From: G965267185 sp965267185
GTDB taxonomy: Bacteria; Pseudomonadota; Alphaproteobacteria; UBA6615
Reading direction: 5' to 3'
NCBI GenBank assembly: GCA_965267185.1
Contig: OZ253937.1
Span: 3,038,001 to 3,102,000, forward strand
DNA length: 64,000 bases
A model generated the notes under the pieces. The model made no database searches. It worked only from the letters and a program-made list of their open reading frames with translations, and had not been told where the DNA came from. The first letter of the stretch is position 1. Each line of letters begins with the position of its first letter. A program made the position numbers and the translations under genes. Positions 17,973-26,866 of this stretch are shown one piece after another.

Positions 17973-18947
17973 ATGGTTCACGCAATCCGCATCCACGAAC
18001 ATGGCGGCCCCGACGTTATGCAGTGGGACGAAGTCGAGGTTGGCGATCCGGGCGAGGGAGAAATCCGGGTCCGGCACACAGCGGTTGGGCTGAACTATAT
18101 CGACACCTATTTGCGCACCGGCGCGCGGCCCCTGCCGATGCCGTCGGTGCTCGGTCTCGAGGCGGCGGGCGTCGTCGAAGCCGTTGGTAGCGGGGTCGAT
18201 TATCTCGCCGTCGGCGACCGTATCGGCTACGCCGACATGCCGGTCGGCGCTTATTCCGAAGAGCGGGTCATGCCGGCACATATCGCCGTTAAGCTGCCCG
18301 ACGGGGTAGACGACCAAACGGCTGCGGCCGCCATGCTCAAGGGCATGACCGTCCAGTTCCTGATCCGCCAGTGTTTCCGCGTCGAGCCCGGCATGACCGT
18401 GTTGCTCCACGCCGCCGCCGGCGGCGTCGGCCTGATTGCCAGCCAGTGGCTCAATCACCTGGGCGTGACGACCATCGGCACCGTCGGCAGCCCGGAGAAG
18501 GCCGCGCTGGCCGAGGCGCACGGCGTCCACCACATCGTCAACTACGGGACCGAGAACTTCGTCGAGCGGGTCCAAAAGATTACCGACGGCGCAGGGGTGC
18601 CGGTGGTCTATGACGGCGTCGGCAAAGACACGCTGATGGATTCGATGAAGTGTCTGTCGCCCCGCGGCATGCTGGTCAGCTTCGGCAATGCCTCGGGCGC
18701 GCCGGACCCGGTCAATTTGGGCGATCTGTCGACCCACGGATCGATCTTCGTCACGCGCCCCATGCTGTTCCACTACACCGCGACACGGGCCGATCTGGAA
18801 GCCTGCGCCAACGATCTGTTCGACGTCATTTCTTCCGGCGCGGTCAAGATCGAGATCAATCAGACTTACCCGCTGAAGGACGCGGCCCAAGCCCATCGCG
18901 ATCTAGAAGCGCGCAAGACGACGGGGTCGACGGTTCTGATCCCCTAG
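17973..18947 (+). CDS. NADPH:quinone reductase, zinc-free MDR family
   Basis: Protein of 324 residues of the medium-chain dehydrogenase/reductase fold, without the zinc-ligand cysteines. The N-terminal part has the QOR signature LNYIDTYLRTG and GLEAAGVVEAVGSGVDY. The NADPH motif is LLHAAAGGVGLIASQW. It is likely to reduce quinones by one or two electrons. An AAGGAGAGAG ribosome site precedes the ATG. The DksA-like gene follows within eight bases. Confidence 0.9.
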   Translation: MVHAIRIHEHGGPDVMQWDEVEVGDPGEGEIRVRHTAVGLNYIDTYLRTGARPLPMPSVLGLEAAGVVEAVGSGVDYLAVGDRIGYADMPVGAYSEERVMPAHIAVKLPDGVDDQTAAAAMLKGMTVQFLIRQCFRVEPGMTVLLHAAAGGVGLIASQWLNHLGVTTIGTVGSPEKAALAEAHGVHHIVNYGTENFVERVQKITDGAGVPVVYDGVGKDTLMDSMKCLSPRGMLVSFGNASGAPDPVNLGDLSTHGSIFVTRPMLFHYTATRADLEACANDLFDVISSGAVKIEINQTYPLKDAAQAHRDLEARKTTGSTVLIP

Positions 18948-18954
18948 GCGACAT

Positions 18955-19314
18955 GTGAGCGACCGCGACACCATCGACCCTGCAGCGATACGGCGCGAAC
19001 TCGAAGCGCGGCGTGCGCAGGTCATTGCCGCCACAGAACAGGGCGCTGAAGCCGCCCAGCCGGTCGAACTCGACCAACAGCGGGTCGGCCGGCTGTCGCG
19101 TATGGATGCGCTGCAGGGACAGGAAATGGCGCGCGCCGCTGAGCGCCGCCGCGACATGGAACTCCGCAAGATCGATGCAGCGCTGGCGCGCCTCGACAGC
19201 GATGACTTTGGCTGGTGCTTGAGCTGTGGCGACGAAATCGCCGTTGAGCGTTTACGCCTCGATCCCGCGGTACCGGTCTGTATCGCCTGCGCCCAAGGCA
19301 CATCCGGGAGCTAG
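18955..19314 (+). CDS. TraR/DksA-type zinc-finger protein
   Basis: Protein of 119 residues with a GTG start. The N-terminal part is a coiled-coil hairpin rich in Arg and Glu, and the C-terminal zinc finger is FGWCLSCGDEI followed by CIACAQG, giving a four-Cys site. DksA-like proteins enter the RNA polymerase secondary channel. This one is shorter than DksA and lacks the usual DxxDxA coiled-coil tip, so it may be a zinc-finger variant acting differently. It is convergent with rho. Confidence 0.85.
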   Translation: MSDRDTIDPAAIRRELEARRAQVIAATEQGAEAAQPVELDQQRVGRLSRMDALQGQEMARAAERRRDMELRKIDAALARLDSDDFGWCLSCGDEIAVERLRLDPAVPVCIACAQGTSGS

Positions 19315-19332
19315 CAGACCAGCCAGCGGAAC

Positions 19333-20589
19333 CTATTGGTTCATCGAATCGAAGAAGTCGTTGTTGGTCTTCGCACGCTTCATCTTGTCGAGCAGGAATT
19401 CCATCCCGTCGACGACGCCCATGGGCATGAGAATGCGCCGCAGTACCCACATCTTCGACAAGATGTCCTTGTCGACCAGCAGCTCTTCTTTGCGCGTCCC
19501 GGACTTGGTGATGTCGATCGACGGCCAGGTGCGTTTGTCGGCAAGCTTGCGGTCGAGAATGATTTCCGAGTTACCGGTGCCCTTGAACTCTTCGAAGATC
19601 ACCTCGTCCATGCGGCTGCCGGTCTCGATGAGGGCTGTCGAGATGATGGTCAGCGAGCCGCCTTCTTCAATGTTACGCGCGGCACCGAAAAAGCGCTTGG
19701 GGCGCTGTAATGCGTTGGCGTCGACGCCGCCGGTCAACACCTTGCCCGACGAGGGGACAACGGTGTTATAGGCCCGCGCGAGCCGCGTGATCGAGTCCAG
19801 CAAGATCACCACGTCGCGCTTGTGTTCGACCAGGCGCTTTGCTTTGGCGATCACCATCTCGGCAACTTGGACGTGACGCGAGGCCGGCTCGTCGAAGGTC
19901 GACGCGATCACCTCGCCGCGCACCGTGCGCTGCATGTCGGTGACTTCCTCCGGCCGTTCGTCGATCAGCAGTACCAGCAAATAAACTTCCGGATGATTGG
20001 CCATGATCGCTTTGGCGATGTTCTGCATCATCACTGTTTTACCGGTGCGCGGCGGGGCGACGAGCAGAGCGCGCTGACCCTTGCCGAGGGGTGCGACAAT
20101 GTCGATCACCTTCAGCGTCGGATCCTTGGAGTCCGCGTTTTCGATCTCCAGGGTAATTTTCTCTTCCGGATAGAGCGGTGTCAGGTTGTCGAAATTGATG
20201 CGGTGGCGGGTTTGCTCGACGCTATCGAAATTGACCTTGTTGATTTTGAGTAGAGCAAAGTAGCGCTCGCCATCTTTCGGCGCGCGGATTTCACCCTCGA
20301 CCGTATCGCCGGTACGCAGCGCAAAGCGCCGAACCTGGCTGGGCGATACATAAATATCGTCGGGCCCCGGCAAATAATTCGATTCCGGCGATCGCAGGAA
20401 CCCGAAACCGTCTTGCAGAACCTCCAAAACGCCCCCGCCGTGGATCGGCACTCCGTTTTCGGCAAGCGCCTTCAAGATGCCGAACATCATGTCCTGCATG
20501 CGGAGATTGCTTGCGCCTTCGATTTCCAGCTCTTCGGCGAAGGCCAGAAGGTCGCCGGGGGATTTCTGTTTAAGTTCTTGTAGGTCCAT
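19333..20589 (-). CDS. rho: Transcription termination factor Rho
   Basis: Hexameric RNA helicase of 418 residues. The N-terminal RNA-binding cold-shock fold contains DGFGFLRSPESNYLPGPDDI. The ATPase has Walker A APPRTGKT and Walker B VILLDSITRLARAYN, plus the Q-loop and secondary-site segment VLTGGVDANAL. Length is normal. The 261-base region upstream (20590-20850) has no gene and would hold the promoter and leader. Confidence 0.98.
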   Translation of the reverse strand: MDLQELKQKSPGDLLAFAEELEIEGASNLRMQDMMFGILKALAENGVPIHGGGVLEVLQDGFGFLRSPESNYLPGPDDIYVSPSQVRRFALRTGDTVEGEIRAPKDGERYFALLKINKVNFDSVEQTRHRINFDNLTPLYPEEKITLEIENADSKDPTLKVIDIVAPLGKGQRALLVAPPRTGKTVMMQNIAKAIMANHPEVYLLVLLIDERPEEVTDMQRTVRGEVIASTFDEPASRHVQVAEMVIAKAKRLVEHKRDVVILLDSITRLARAYNTVVPSSGKVLTGGVDANALQRPKRFFGAARNIEEGGSLTIISTALIETGSRMDEVIFEEFKGTGNSEIILDRKLADKRTWPSIDITKSGTRKEELLVDKDILSKMWVLRRILMPMGVVDGMEFLLDKMKRAKTNNDFFDSMNQ

Positions 20590-20850
20590 TGCTTTTACCG
20601 GGAATAAGCAGAGCGTTGATGGGGTGTCGCTTTAGGCCTAGGGAGCCTGTCGGTAACCGCGCTATCGGGCAAACGGTCGTAAGCGCTCTGGTAGTGGTTT
20701 TGCCGACGGCTCGTGCCAGCACAAATCGACAAATTCGGGAAGGATTAATCGCGGGCTTTCTTCATACACCCGAGCGGTTAACTAATAGCGAAATAGTGAT
20801 TGCGCCGCCGCAAGTCAACCTTTCGATTGATCAAGAGATGGCGAGCAAGC

Positions 20851-21300
20851 TTAAAACGGCCGGACAATCACCATGATGACAATAATCACCATGAGCAATG
20901 CCGGCACCTCATTGACCATGCGGTAGGTCTTCGCCGGGCGGGTATTGGCATCGGCCTCGAAGGTCTTGCGCCAACGGCCAAACACGTGGTGCAACACTGT
21001 CAAAATAGCGACCGCGGTGAGCTTGACCCAAATCCAGCCGCTGCTCCAATCGATCAGCCCCGGCGTCGCCAGCATGAGACCGCCGAACACAAACGCTAAA
21101 ATCATCGCCGGGTTCATAATCGCCCGCAGCAAGCGGCGCTCCATTACTTTGAATGTCTCGCTCTGCGGCGATCCCGGCTCGGCCTCACAGTGGTAGACGA
21201 ACAATCTCGGCAAGTAGAGCAGGCCTGCCATCCAGGCAATCACACTGATTATGTGAAGCGCTTTTATCCATAAATTCCAGTCGTTTAGGAAGGTTCCCAT
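20851..21300 (-). CDS. hemJ: Protoporphyrinogen oxidase HemJ
   Basis: Membrane protein of 149 residues with about four transmembrane helices. Family features are the N-terminal KALHIISVIAWMAGLLYLPR with its conserved His and a second His in LFVYHCEAE. HemJ oxidises protoporphyrinogen IX, the step before ferrochelatase. Its start abuts the hemH stop, so hemE-hemH-hemJ form one operon covering the late haem pathway. Confidence 0.92.
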   Translation of the reverse strand: MGTFLNDWNLWIKALHIISVIAWMAGLLYLPRLFVYHCEAEPGSPQSETFKVMERRLLRAIMNPAMILAFVFGGLMLATPGLIDWSSGWIWVKLTAVAILTVLHHVFGRWRKTFEADANTRPAKTYRMVNEVPALLMVIIVIMVIVRPF

Positions 21301-22346
21301 TATCGAACCTCTGCCGCCTCACACGGACATTGCGGCCACTCGTTGGCACAGATACGGCCGCCTGAGCCACTGCACATCGCCGGCACATCGGACAAGGCCA
21401 GCGACACCAACCGCGCGAGTCCGGCAATGAACGGTTCGGCGAGGCTTACCGTCGGCGCCCGGTAATAGCCCGGCACCCCAGCGGCATCGGCGACGTGGCG
21501 ATATTCGATATCGAGTTCCACCAATGTCTCGGAATGCTCGGAAACGAAGGCGAGTGGCACGATAACTACTACCGTTTCCTCCGCACCGGCCCGGCGTATC
21601 TCGTCCTCGGTCGAGGGGCCAATCCACTCCAAGGGACCGACCCGGCTTTGATAGCAATTCAACCAGTCGAGATCGTTTATCCCCAGCTGCGCGACGATAG
21701 CCTTAGCGGTTTGCTCGACTTGCCACTGATAAGGATCGCCGCGGGCGACGATTTTTTTCGGCAACCCATGGGCGGAAAATAAGATTCGTATCTTCTTACC
21801 GTCGCCCGCCTCCTTTAGTGCCGCACGCACCGTATCGGCCGTCGCGGACACGAAACCAGGTTCGGTGGGATAACAACAAATCGACTTGGTCGGACGATCC
21901 AGCCCGACAGACTGGGCGGCACGCTGCCAGACGCGTAGGAACGAGCCTACCGTTGTGGTCGAGAACTGAGGATAAAGCGGAAGCAAAATGATCTGGTCAG
22001 GCCCATAAGCTTCGACGTCCCGCGCTACTGCGTCGGCCATCGGGTGCCAGTACCGCATCGCCACGAACGTGCGATACTCATTGCCGGCAGTGCCAGCAAT
22101 TGCTCTGTCCAGAGCTTGCGCTTGTGCCTTGGTGTTTTCCAGCAAAGGCGATCCGCCGCCGATATACTCGTAGATCTTACGGGCAACCGGCGCACGCCGT
22201 GTCGATATAAGCTTGGCGATTAGCCAGCGTATTGGCCCCGGCGCACCGATAATCATCGGATCATTGAACAAATTAAACAGGAATGGCTGGACGTCATCGG
22301 GCCCGTCCGGTCCGCCGAGATTGTACAGAACAACCGCAACCTTCAC
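21300..22346 (-). CDS. hemH: Ferrochelatase with a cysteine-rich C-terminus
   Basis: Protein of 348 residues that inserts ferrous iron into protoporphyrin IX. The catalytic His is in LFSAHGLPKKIV, and LAFVSEHSETLVELDIEY carries the second His and Glu. The last 24 residues hold four cysteines (MCSGSGGRICANEWPQCPC). This resembles ferrochelatases carrying a [2Fe-2S] cluster, a group that includes the Caulobacter enzyme; cluster binding here is inferred. The gene overlaps hemE by four bases and hemJ by one. Confidence 0.95.
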   Translation of the reverse strand: MKVAVVLYNLGGPDGPDDVQPFLFNLFNDPMIIGAPGPIRWLIAKLISTRRAPVARKIYEYIGGGSPLLENTKAQAQALDRAIAGTAGNEYRTFVAMRYWHPMADAVARDVEAYGPDQIILLPLYPQFSTTTVGSFLRVWQRAAQSVGLDRPTKSICCYPTEPGFVSATADTVRAALKEAGDGKKIRILFSAHGLPKKIVARGDPYQWQVEQTAKAIVAQLGINDLDWLNCYQSRVGPLEWIGPSTEDEIRRAGAEETVVVIVPLAFVSEHSETLVELDIEYRHVADAAGVPGYYRAPTVSLAEPFIAGLARLVSLALSDVPAMCSGSGGRICANEWPQCPCEAAEVR

Positions 22347-23377
22347 TGAACAGTCCCCGAACGCACAAACTCGGCCAACGCTTCGACATGCTCAGGCGGC
22401 GTTTGCGGAACCACACCATGACCCAAATTGAAAATGAAAGGACCGCCCCCCAGCGCGTCGATAATCCCGGCGGCGGAATTCAACATCTGCTCGCCCCCCA
22501 CCAACAATGTCATGGGATCGAGATTTCCCTGCACCGCAAAGGTCGGTTGCAACGTTTGTGCGGCGTAGGTTGGCGATAACCCGCTATCGATACCCACGCA
22601 GTTTACCCCTGTTTCGGCGGCATAGTGGGCGACTGCAGGCCCGACACCACGGGGAAAGCCAATGAACCTTGCCTCTGGCTCGATCCGGCGGACATTGGCA
22701 ATAATCTGCTGGGTCGGCGCAACAACACACTGATCGAACTGGTCGGCAGGAACCGCACTCGCCCAAGTATCGAACAGTTGAAGCGCATCGGCACCCGCCT
22801 CCAGCTGGCCGATGAGATAATCGCTGGTCGCTTTCACTAACACATCCAAAAGCTGATTGAATCCTGCCGGATCCTTACGCGCCCACGTTTTTGTTTGCGC
22901 AAAATCGCGGCTGGTTCCGCCTTCGATCATGTAGGTAGCAACGGTCCAAGGCGCGCCTGCAAAGCCCAATAGAGCAACGTCATCGGGCAATTCCGCCTTA
23001 ACTTGGCGAACCGTGTTGAAAACCGGCGCCAGGTGGGCTTCGGCATTTTTCGATGACAACGCAGCGACCGCGTCGACAGAACGTACCGGTTCGAGCTGAG
23101 GACCAACACCTTCGCTGAACGCCACCGATTGCCCAAGAGCGTCGGGTATCACCAGAATGTCGGAAAACAGTATGGCGCCGCTGGGATGAAAACGGCGAAT
23201 GGGCTGGAGTGTCACTTCAGTCGCGAGGTCGGGTGTGTAACAGAGATCGAGAAACGAAGACACGCCTTTGCGGACTTCCCGGTACTCGGGCAAGTACCGG
23301 CCAGCTTGCCGCATAAACCAAAACGGTGGCCTCGGAGTGCTTTGCCCTTCCAGTGCAGAGAGTAAAGGTTTGGTCAC
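22343..23377 (-). CDS. hemE: Uroporphyrinogen decarboxylase
   Basis: Protein of 344 residues from a GTG start. The frame is open to an ATG at 23461 (372 residues), but family members begin near TKPLLSALEG. The active-site segment PPFWFMRQAGRYLPEYR, the conserved Asp in LCYTPDLATEV and the substrate His in FNLGHGVVPQTPPE are present. It decarboxylates uroporphyrinogen III to coproporphyrinogen III. It is first in the hem operon and lies next to the presumed chromosome origin. Confidence 0.95.
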   Translation of the reverse strand: MTKPLLSALEGQSTPRPPFWFMRQAGRYLPEYREVRKGVSSFLDLCYTPDLATEVTLQPIRRFHPSGAILFSDILVIPDALGQSVAFSEGVGPQLEPVRSVDAVAALSSKNAEAHLAPVFNTVRQVKAELPDDVALLGFAGAPWTVATYMIEGGTSRDFAQTKTWARKDPAGFNQLLDVLVKATSDYLIGQLEAGADALQLFDTWASAVPADQFDQCVVAPTQQIIANVRRIEPEARFIGFPRGVGPAVAHYAAETGVNCVGIDSGLSPTYAAQTLQPTFAVQGNLDPMTLLVGGEQMLNSAAGIIDALGGGPFIFNLGHGVVPQTPPEHVEALAEFVRSGTVQ

Positions 23378-23829
23378 GCGAAAATCAGTTTCGAAGGTTT
23401 GAGATACGAGTTTCAATCGGGTCGGCATTATGCGGAACAGACGTTGAAATGCCAGGCTCATATTCTAATAAAGATTTATAAATAAAGAAGATTTTGAGGT
23501 AGTAGGTTGGTTGAATTACCGGTGTTGTTAGATTGTCCTCAGAGTTATTCAGTGGTTTAGACTCTGTAGTGCCGATAGTCGGTTATGTGGAAAGCTCAAC
23601 TAAACGGCTGATTGCGTTTTGTTTTCGTAAGCCTCGACGAAGGTTGCGTTGGGGAAAGATGCGGGGATGAATCGATAGCACTGTTTGATCCACGCAGACC
23701 CAACAACAGTATGGGCATGCGCATGAGCCTGTTGATGAAATAGGCGCATTCAGCAGCATGTTTTTTTGGCGTTGGGGCCAGCATGAGTTATCCACTACAT
23801 ATGGCAGGTATCAACAGGGGGTAAGGTCC
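23378..23829. other. Probable chromosomal replication origin (oriC) between hemE and ppsR
   Basis: A gap of about 450 bases (368 if hemE starts at 23461) in which no gene is supported. It contains an AT-rich stretch at 23461-23492, a good DnaA box TTATCCACT (23788-23796) and weaker box-like sequences at 23586-23594 (reverse) and 23686-23694. The hemE-ppsR position is where oriC lies in Caulobacter and many other alphaproteobacteria, and parABS is about 10-14 kb away. The box count is modest, so this is a prediction. Confidence 0.6.
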
Positions 23830-24690
23830 ATGGCCGGGCCGGATTCGACGGAACGTCACGCGTTTCACTTGCACTTGGTGTCCGATTCAACGGGTGAGAC
23901 GATTCATTCGGTCGCGCGTGCTTGCTTGGTTCAGTTTGGCGATGTGGAGCCGGTTGAACATCTATGGCCGATGGCACGCACTGAAAACGCCATGAATGTT
24001 GTCCTCGATGGTATCAAGGAAAAGCCCGGACCGGTGATGTTTACCCTCGTCGACGATGATTTGCGTGAGCGATTGCGCGATGGCTGCCGGCGTCTCAAGG
24101 TGCCTTGCATCTCTGTTCTCGATCCGGTGATCAACGCGTTCGGCAAATTTCTCGATGCGCAGCCATTGCACCGCGTTGGCGGGCAACATGAGATGGATGC
24201 AGAATATTTCCAACGTATTGAAGCGATGGATTGGGCTCTGGCCCATGATGACGGCCAACGCGCCGAAGAATTCGATCAGTCCGATGTGGTTTTGGTCGGC
24301 GTTTCACGAACGTCTAAGACACCAACTTGTCTCTATTTGGCAAACCGCGGCGTGAAGGCTGCAAACATACCCTATGTTCCGGACATACCGCTGCCCGCTT
24401 CGCTTGAAAACATTGAGCATGCACTCGTCATCGGGCTAACCAATGATCCCAAGCGCCTCGTCGAACTTCGTCAGGCGCGCCTGGCCCTGCTACAACAGCA
24501 TGACGATACGCCCTATATCGATCCCGAGCGTGTGCGTGCCGAACTTACCGAGGCAAGGCGCTATTTTACCGAGCGGCGCTGGCCGGTTATCGATGTGACC
24601 CGCCGGTCGATTGAGGAAACGGCGGCTGCGGTGATGACACAATTGGCGAAGCATAACGAAGCCAAGCAAGAGTCACCGGATGACGCGTAA
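23830..24690 (+). CDS. ppsR: Pyruvate,phosphate dikinase / PEP synthase regulatory protein
   Basis: Protein of 286 residues starting MAGPDSTERH; the frame is open 24 codons upstream, but that part overlaps the origin region. The DUF299 P-loop is VGVSRTSKTPTCLYLANRG and the N-terminus HLHLVSDSTGETIHSV is diagnostic. It is a bifunctional ADP-dependent kinase and phosphorylase that switches PPDK or PEP synthase off and on through a Thr. It starts the ppsR-maf-aroE-coaE-dnaQ run. Confidence 0.95.
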   Translation: MAGPDSTERHAFHLHLVSDSTGETIHSVARACLVQFGDVEPVEHLWPMARTENAMNVVLDGIKEKPGPVMFTLVDDDLRERLRDGCRRLKVPCISVLDPVINAFGKFLDAQPLHRVGGQHEMDAEYFQRIEAMDWALAHDDGQRAEEFDQSDVVLVGVSRTSKTPTCLYLANRGVKAANIPYVPDIPLPASLENIEHALVIGLTNDPKRLVELRQARLALLQQHDDTPYIDPERVRAELTEARRYFTERRWPVIDVTRRSIEETAAAVMTQLAKHNEAKQESPDDA

Positions 24691-24725
24691 GCTGGTGACG
24701 CAAACAACTGGCGCTGGCTTTCTTG

Positions 24726-25346
24726 ATGACCGCTGAAGCCCAATCATCGGCACCCCGTGTTATTTTGGCATCGGCCAGCAAGTCGCGGGCTCAGCTCCTT
24801 ATGGCGGCTGGCGTGCCCCACGAAATCATGCCCGCAAACGTGGATGAGGCTGAGGTAAAACGTTCATTGGCCCACGAAGAAGCACCTTCTTTTGCGGTTG
24901 CCGAGACGCTGGCGGAGTTGAAGGCACAGCAAATCTCGCGGCGTCACCGCGAGGCGCTGGTTATCGGTGCAGATCAGGTGCTGGAATGTGGCGGCCAATT
25001 GTTCGATAAGCCGCCCGATCTCGACCATGCGCGCGCGCATTTGATCGCGCTGCGCGGCCGCCGTCACACACTTCTGACAAGCGTAAGCGTCGTGCGGGAC
25101 AGTGCGGTCCTTTGGCATCATAACGAGCAAGCGCATCTCGATGTTCGGCCTTTAAGCGACGATTTCATCGAATGGTATATTGAACAAATGGGCGATCAGG
25201 TTTGCGACTCGGTAGGCGCCTACAAACTCGAAGGTTTGGGGGCTCAGCTATTCAGCAAGATAGAGGGTGATTTTTTCACCATCCTTGGCTTGCCGCTGCT
25301 GCCGCTGCTCGATGTGTTGCGTAGCCACCAAGTGGTTCCGTCATGA
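24726..25346 (+). CDS. maf: Maf-like nucleoside-triphosphate pyrophosphatase
   Basis: Protein of 206 residues. The N-terminal motif VILASASKSRAQLL, the catalytic Asp in VIGADQVLECGG and the C-terminal KIEGDFFTILGLPL are characteristic. Maf enzymes hydrolyse non-canonical or modified nucleotides to the monophosphate. The ATG at 24726 follows an in-frame TTG that would add one residue. The stop overlaps aroE by four bases. Confidence 0.93.
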   Translation: MTAEAQSSAPRVILASASKSRAQLLMAAGVPHEIMPANVDEAEVKRSLAHEEAPSFAVAETLAELKAQQISRRHREALVIGADQVLECGGQLFDKPPDLDHARAHLIALRGRRHTLLTSVSVVRDSAVLWHHNEQAHLDVRPLSDDFIEWYIEQMGDQVCDSVGAYKLEGLGAQLFSKIEGDFFTILGLPLLPLLDVLRSHQVVPS

Positions 25347-26200
25347 GCGATGTTTTGCGTGCCGGCGTCATGGGATGGCCGGTATCCCATTCGCTGTCGC
25401 CACTTTTGCATGGGCACTGGCTCGCACAATACCGGATCAATGGATCTTACGATGCCATACCGGTCAAGCCCGAACATTTGGCCGAGACTCTTTCCACGCT
25501 CGCTTCGGACGGTTTGCGCGGCGTGAATTTGACGGTGCCCCACAAAGAGGTGGCGCTGACGCTAGTCGATAGTGTGGACGATGCGGCTAAGCGTATCGGT
25601 GCGGTTAACACGGTCGTCGTTCAAGACGACGGGACTTTGGCAGGCTCGAACACCGACGCCTTCGGGTTTATCGAAAATCTGCGCGATCACGTGCCCAACG
25701 AAGTGAGTTCTTGCTGGTCGGGCCGGCCGGCAACCGTCGTGGGTGCAGGTGGCGCGGCGCGCGCCATTTGCGTTGCACTGTTGGATTGCGGGGTACGCGA
25801 GATAAGGATCGTCAACCGGACGGCTGAGCGGGCGGTTGCGTTGGCCGAAGAACTGCCCGGGCTAAAATCAGCCGCTACCATTTTTGCCTGGAACGACCGG
25901 GCGGCCGCTTTGAGTGGCGCCGGGTTGCTGGTCAACACGACCGTATTGGGCATGACGGGACAACAACCGCTTGAGCTCGACTTGTCGGAACTTCCCGCCG
26001 ATGCAACCGTCAACGATATTGTCTACGCGCCATTGGAAACCGATCTGCTGGCGCAGGCCCGCCAACGCGGCAACCACGTGGTCGACGGGATTGGCATGTT
26101 GCTTCATCAAGCGCGCCCGGGGTTTCGCGCATGGTTTGGGGTCGACCCGGTGGTCGATGACGGGCTTCGCCGCGCCGTGTTGGCTGGGACAAAAAGGTAG
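25343..26200 (+). CDS. aroE: Shikimate dehydrogenase
   Basis: Protein of 285 residues that reduces 3-dehydroshikimate with NADPH in aromatic amino-acid synthesis. The shikimate-binding motif is GWPVSHSLSPLLH, the catalytic Lys is in NLTVPHKEVAL, and the Asp is in NTDAFGFIENL. The nucleotide fold contains VVGAGGAARAICVAL, with NRTAER as the NADPH phosphate-binding segment. Overlaps maf; coaE follows after ten bases. Confidence 0.96.
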   Translation: MSDVLRAGVMGWPVSHSLSPLLHGHWLAQYRINGSYDAIPVKPEHLAETLSTLASDGLRGVNLTVPHKEVALTLVDSVDDAAKRIGAVNTVVVQDDGTLAGSNTDAFGFIENLRDHVPNEVSSCWSGRPATVVGAGGAARAICVALLDCGVREIRIVNRTAERAVALAEELPGLKSAATIFAWNDRAAALSGAGLLVNTTVLGMTGQQPLELDLSELPADATVNDIVYAPLETDLLAQARQRGNHVVDGIGMLLHQARPGFRAWFGVDPVVDDGLRRAVLAGTKR

Positions 26201-26210
26201 CGGGGCGCGT

Positions 26211-26807
26211 TTGTTTATCCTGGGCCTTACCGGATCGATCGGCATGGGAAAGTCGACGGCGGCGGATATGTTCCGGCGGCTGGGCGTTCCCGTCCACGAT
26301 GCGGACGCCGCTGTCCATCGCCTGCTGGCAGCGGATCCTCAGGTGAAAGCCGAAATTGCCGCGCGGTTTCCGGACACGCTGAAGGATGGTGCGATTGACC
26401 GTGGTGCGCTCGGCGCGCAGGTGTTTGCTGACGCAGCCGCGCGCAAAGATTTGGAAGCTATATTGCATCCGCGCGTGCGCGCCGCGGCGAAGCGGTTCTT
26501 GCGCAAACAAGCGCTGGCGCGAACACCGCTCGTCGTGATGGACATCCCGTTGCTCTATGAAACAGGAGGCGAGACCAATGTCGACGCTGTATTGGTGGTC
26601 ACCGCACCGGAATTCGTGCAGGCGCAGCGTGTCCTGTCGCGCCCCGGCATGACCGTGGAACGCTTCAACGGAATTCGCGCGAGCCAGATCTCTGACTATG
26701 AAAAGCGGCGACGCGCCGATTACGTCGTGGAGACTGGGCTCGGCAAGGCATATACTTACCGCCGCCTGCAGCGGTTGGTCAGGCTTTTGCAAGCGCAGGG
26801 GCGCTGA
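26211..26807 (+). CDS. coaE: Dephospho-CoA kinase
   Basis: Protein of 198 residues from a TTG start; no ATG or GTG is suitably placed. The P-loop is LGLTGSIGMGKSTAADMF, then HDADAAVHRLL and the lid region with MDIPLLYETGGE. It phosphorylates dephospho-CoA in the last step of CoA synthesis. It lies in the conserved aroE-coaE-dnaQ order. Confidence 0.94.
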   Translation: MFILGLTGSIGMGKSTAADMFRRLGVPVHDADAAVHRLLAADPQVKAEIAARFPDTLKDGAIDRGALGAQVFADAAARKDLEAILHPRVRAAAKRFLRKQALARTPLVVMDIPLLYETGGETNVDAVLVVTAPEFVQAQRVLSRPGMTVERFNGIRASQISDYEKRRRADYVVETGLGKAYTYRRLQRLVRLLQAQGR

Positions 26808-26866
26808 GCGCGGGGGCTCAGGGATTGTGGAAACGCGGGCGGTAGCGCGCGAGAAAGCGAGAGGCT

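Noticed and set aside
17595..18896. 433-codon frame on the minus strand opposite the alkyltransferase and quinone reductase genes
   Set aside because: It spans two well-supported genes and their gap, and its His/Asp/Arg/Gly-rich composition is typical of antisense frames in GC-rich DNA.
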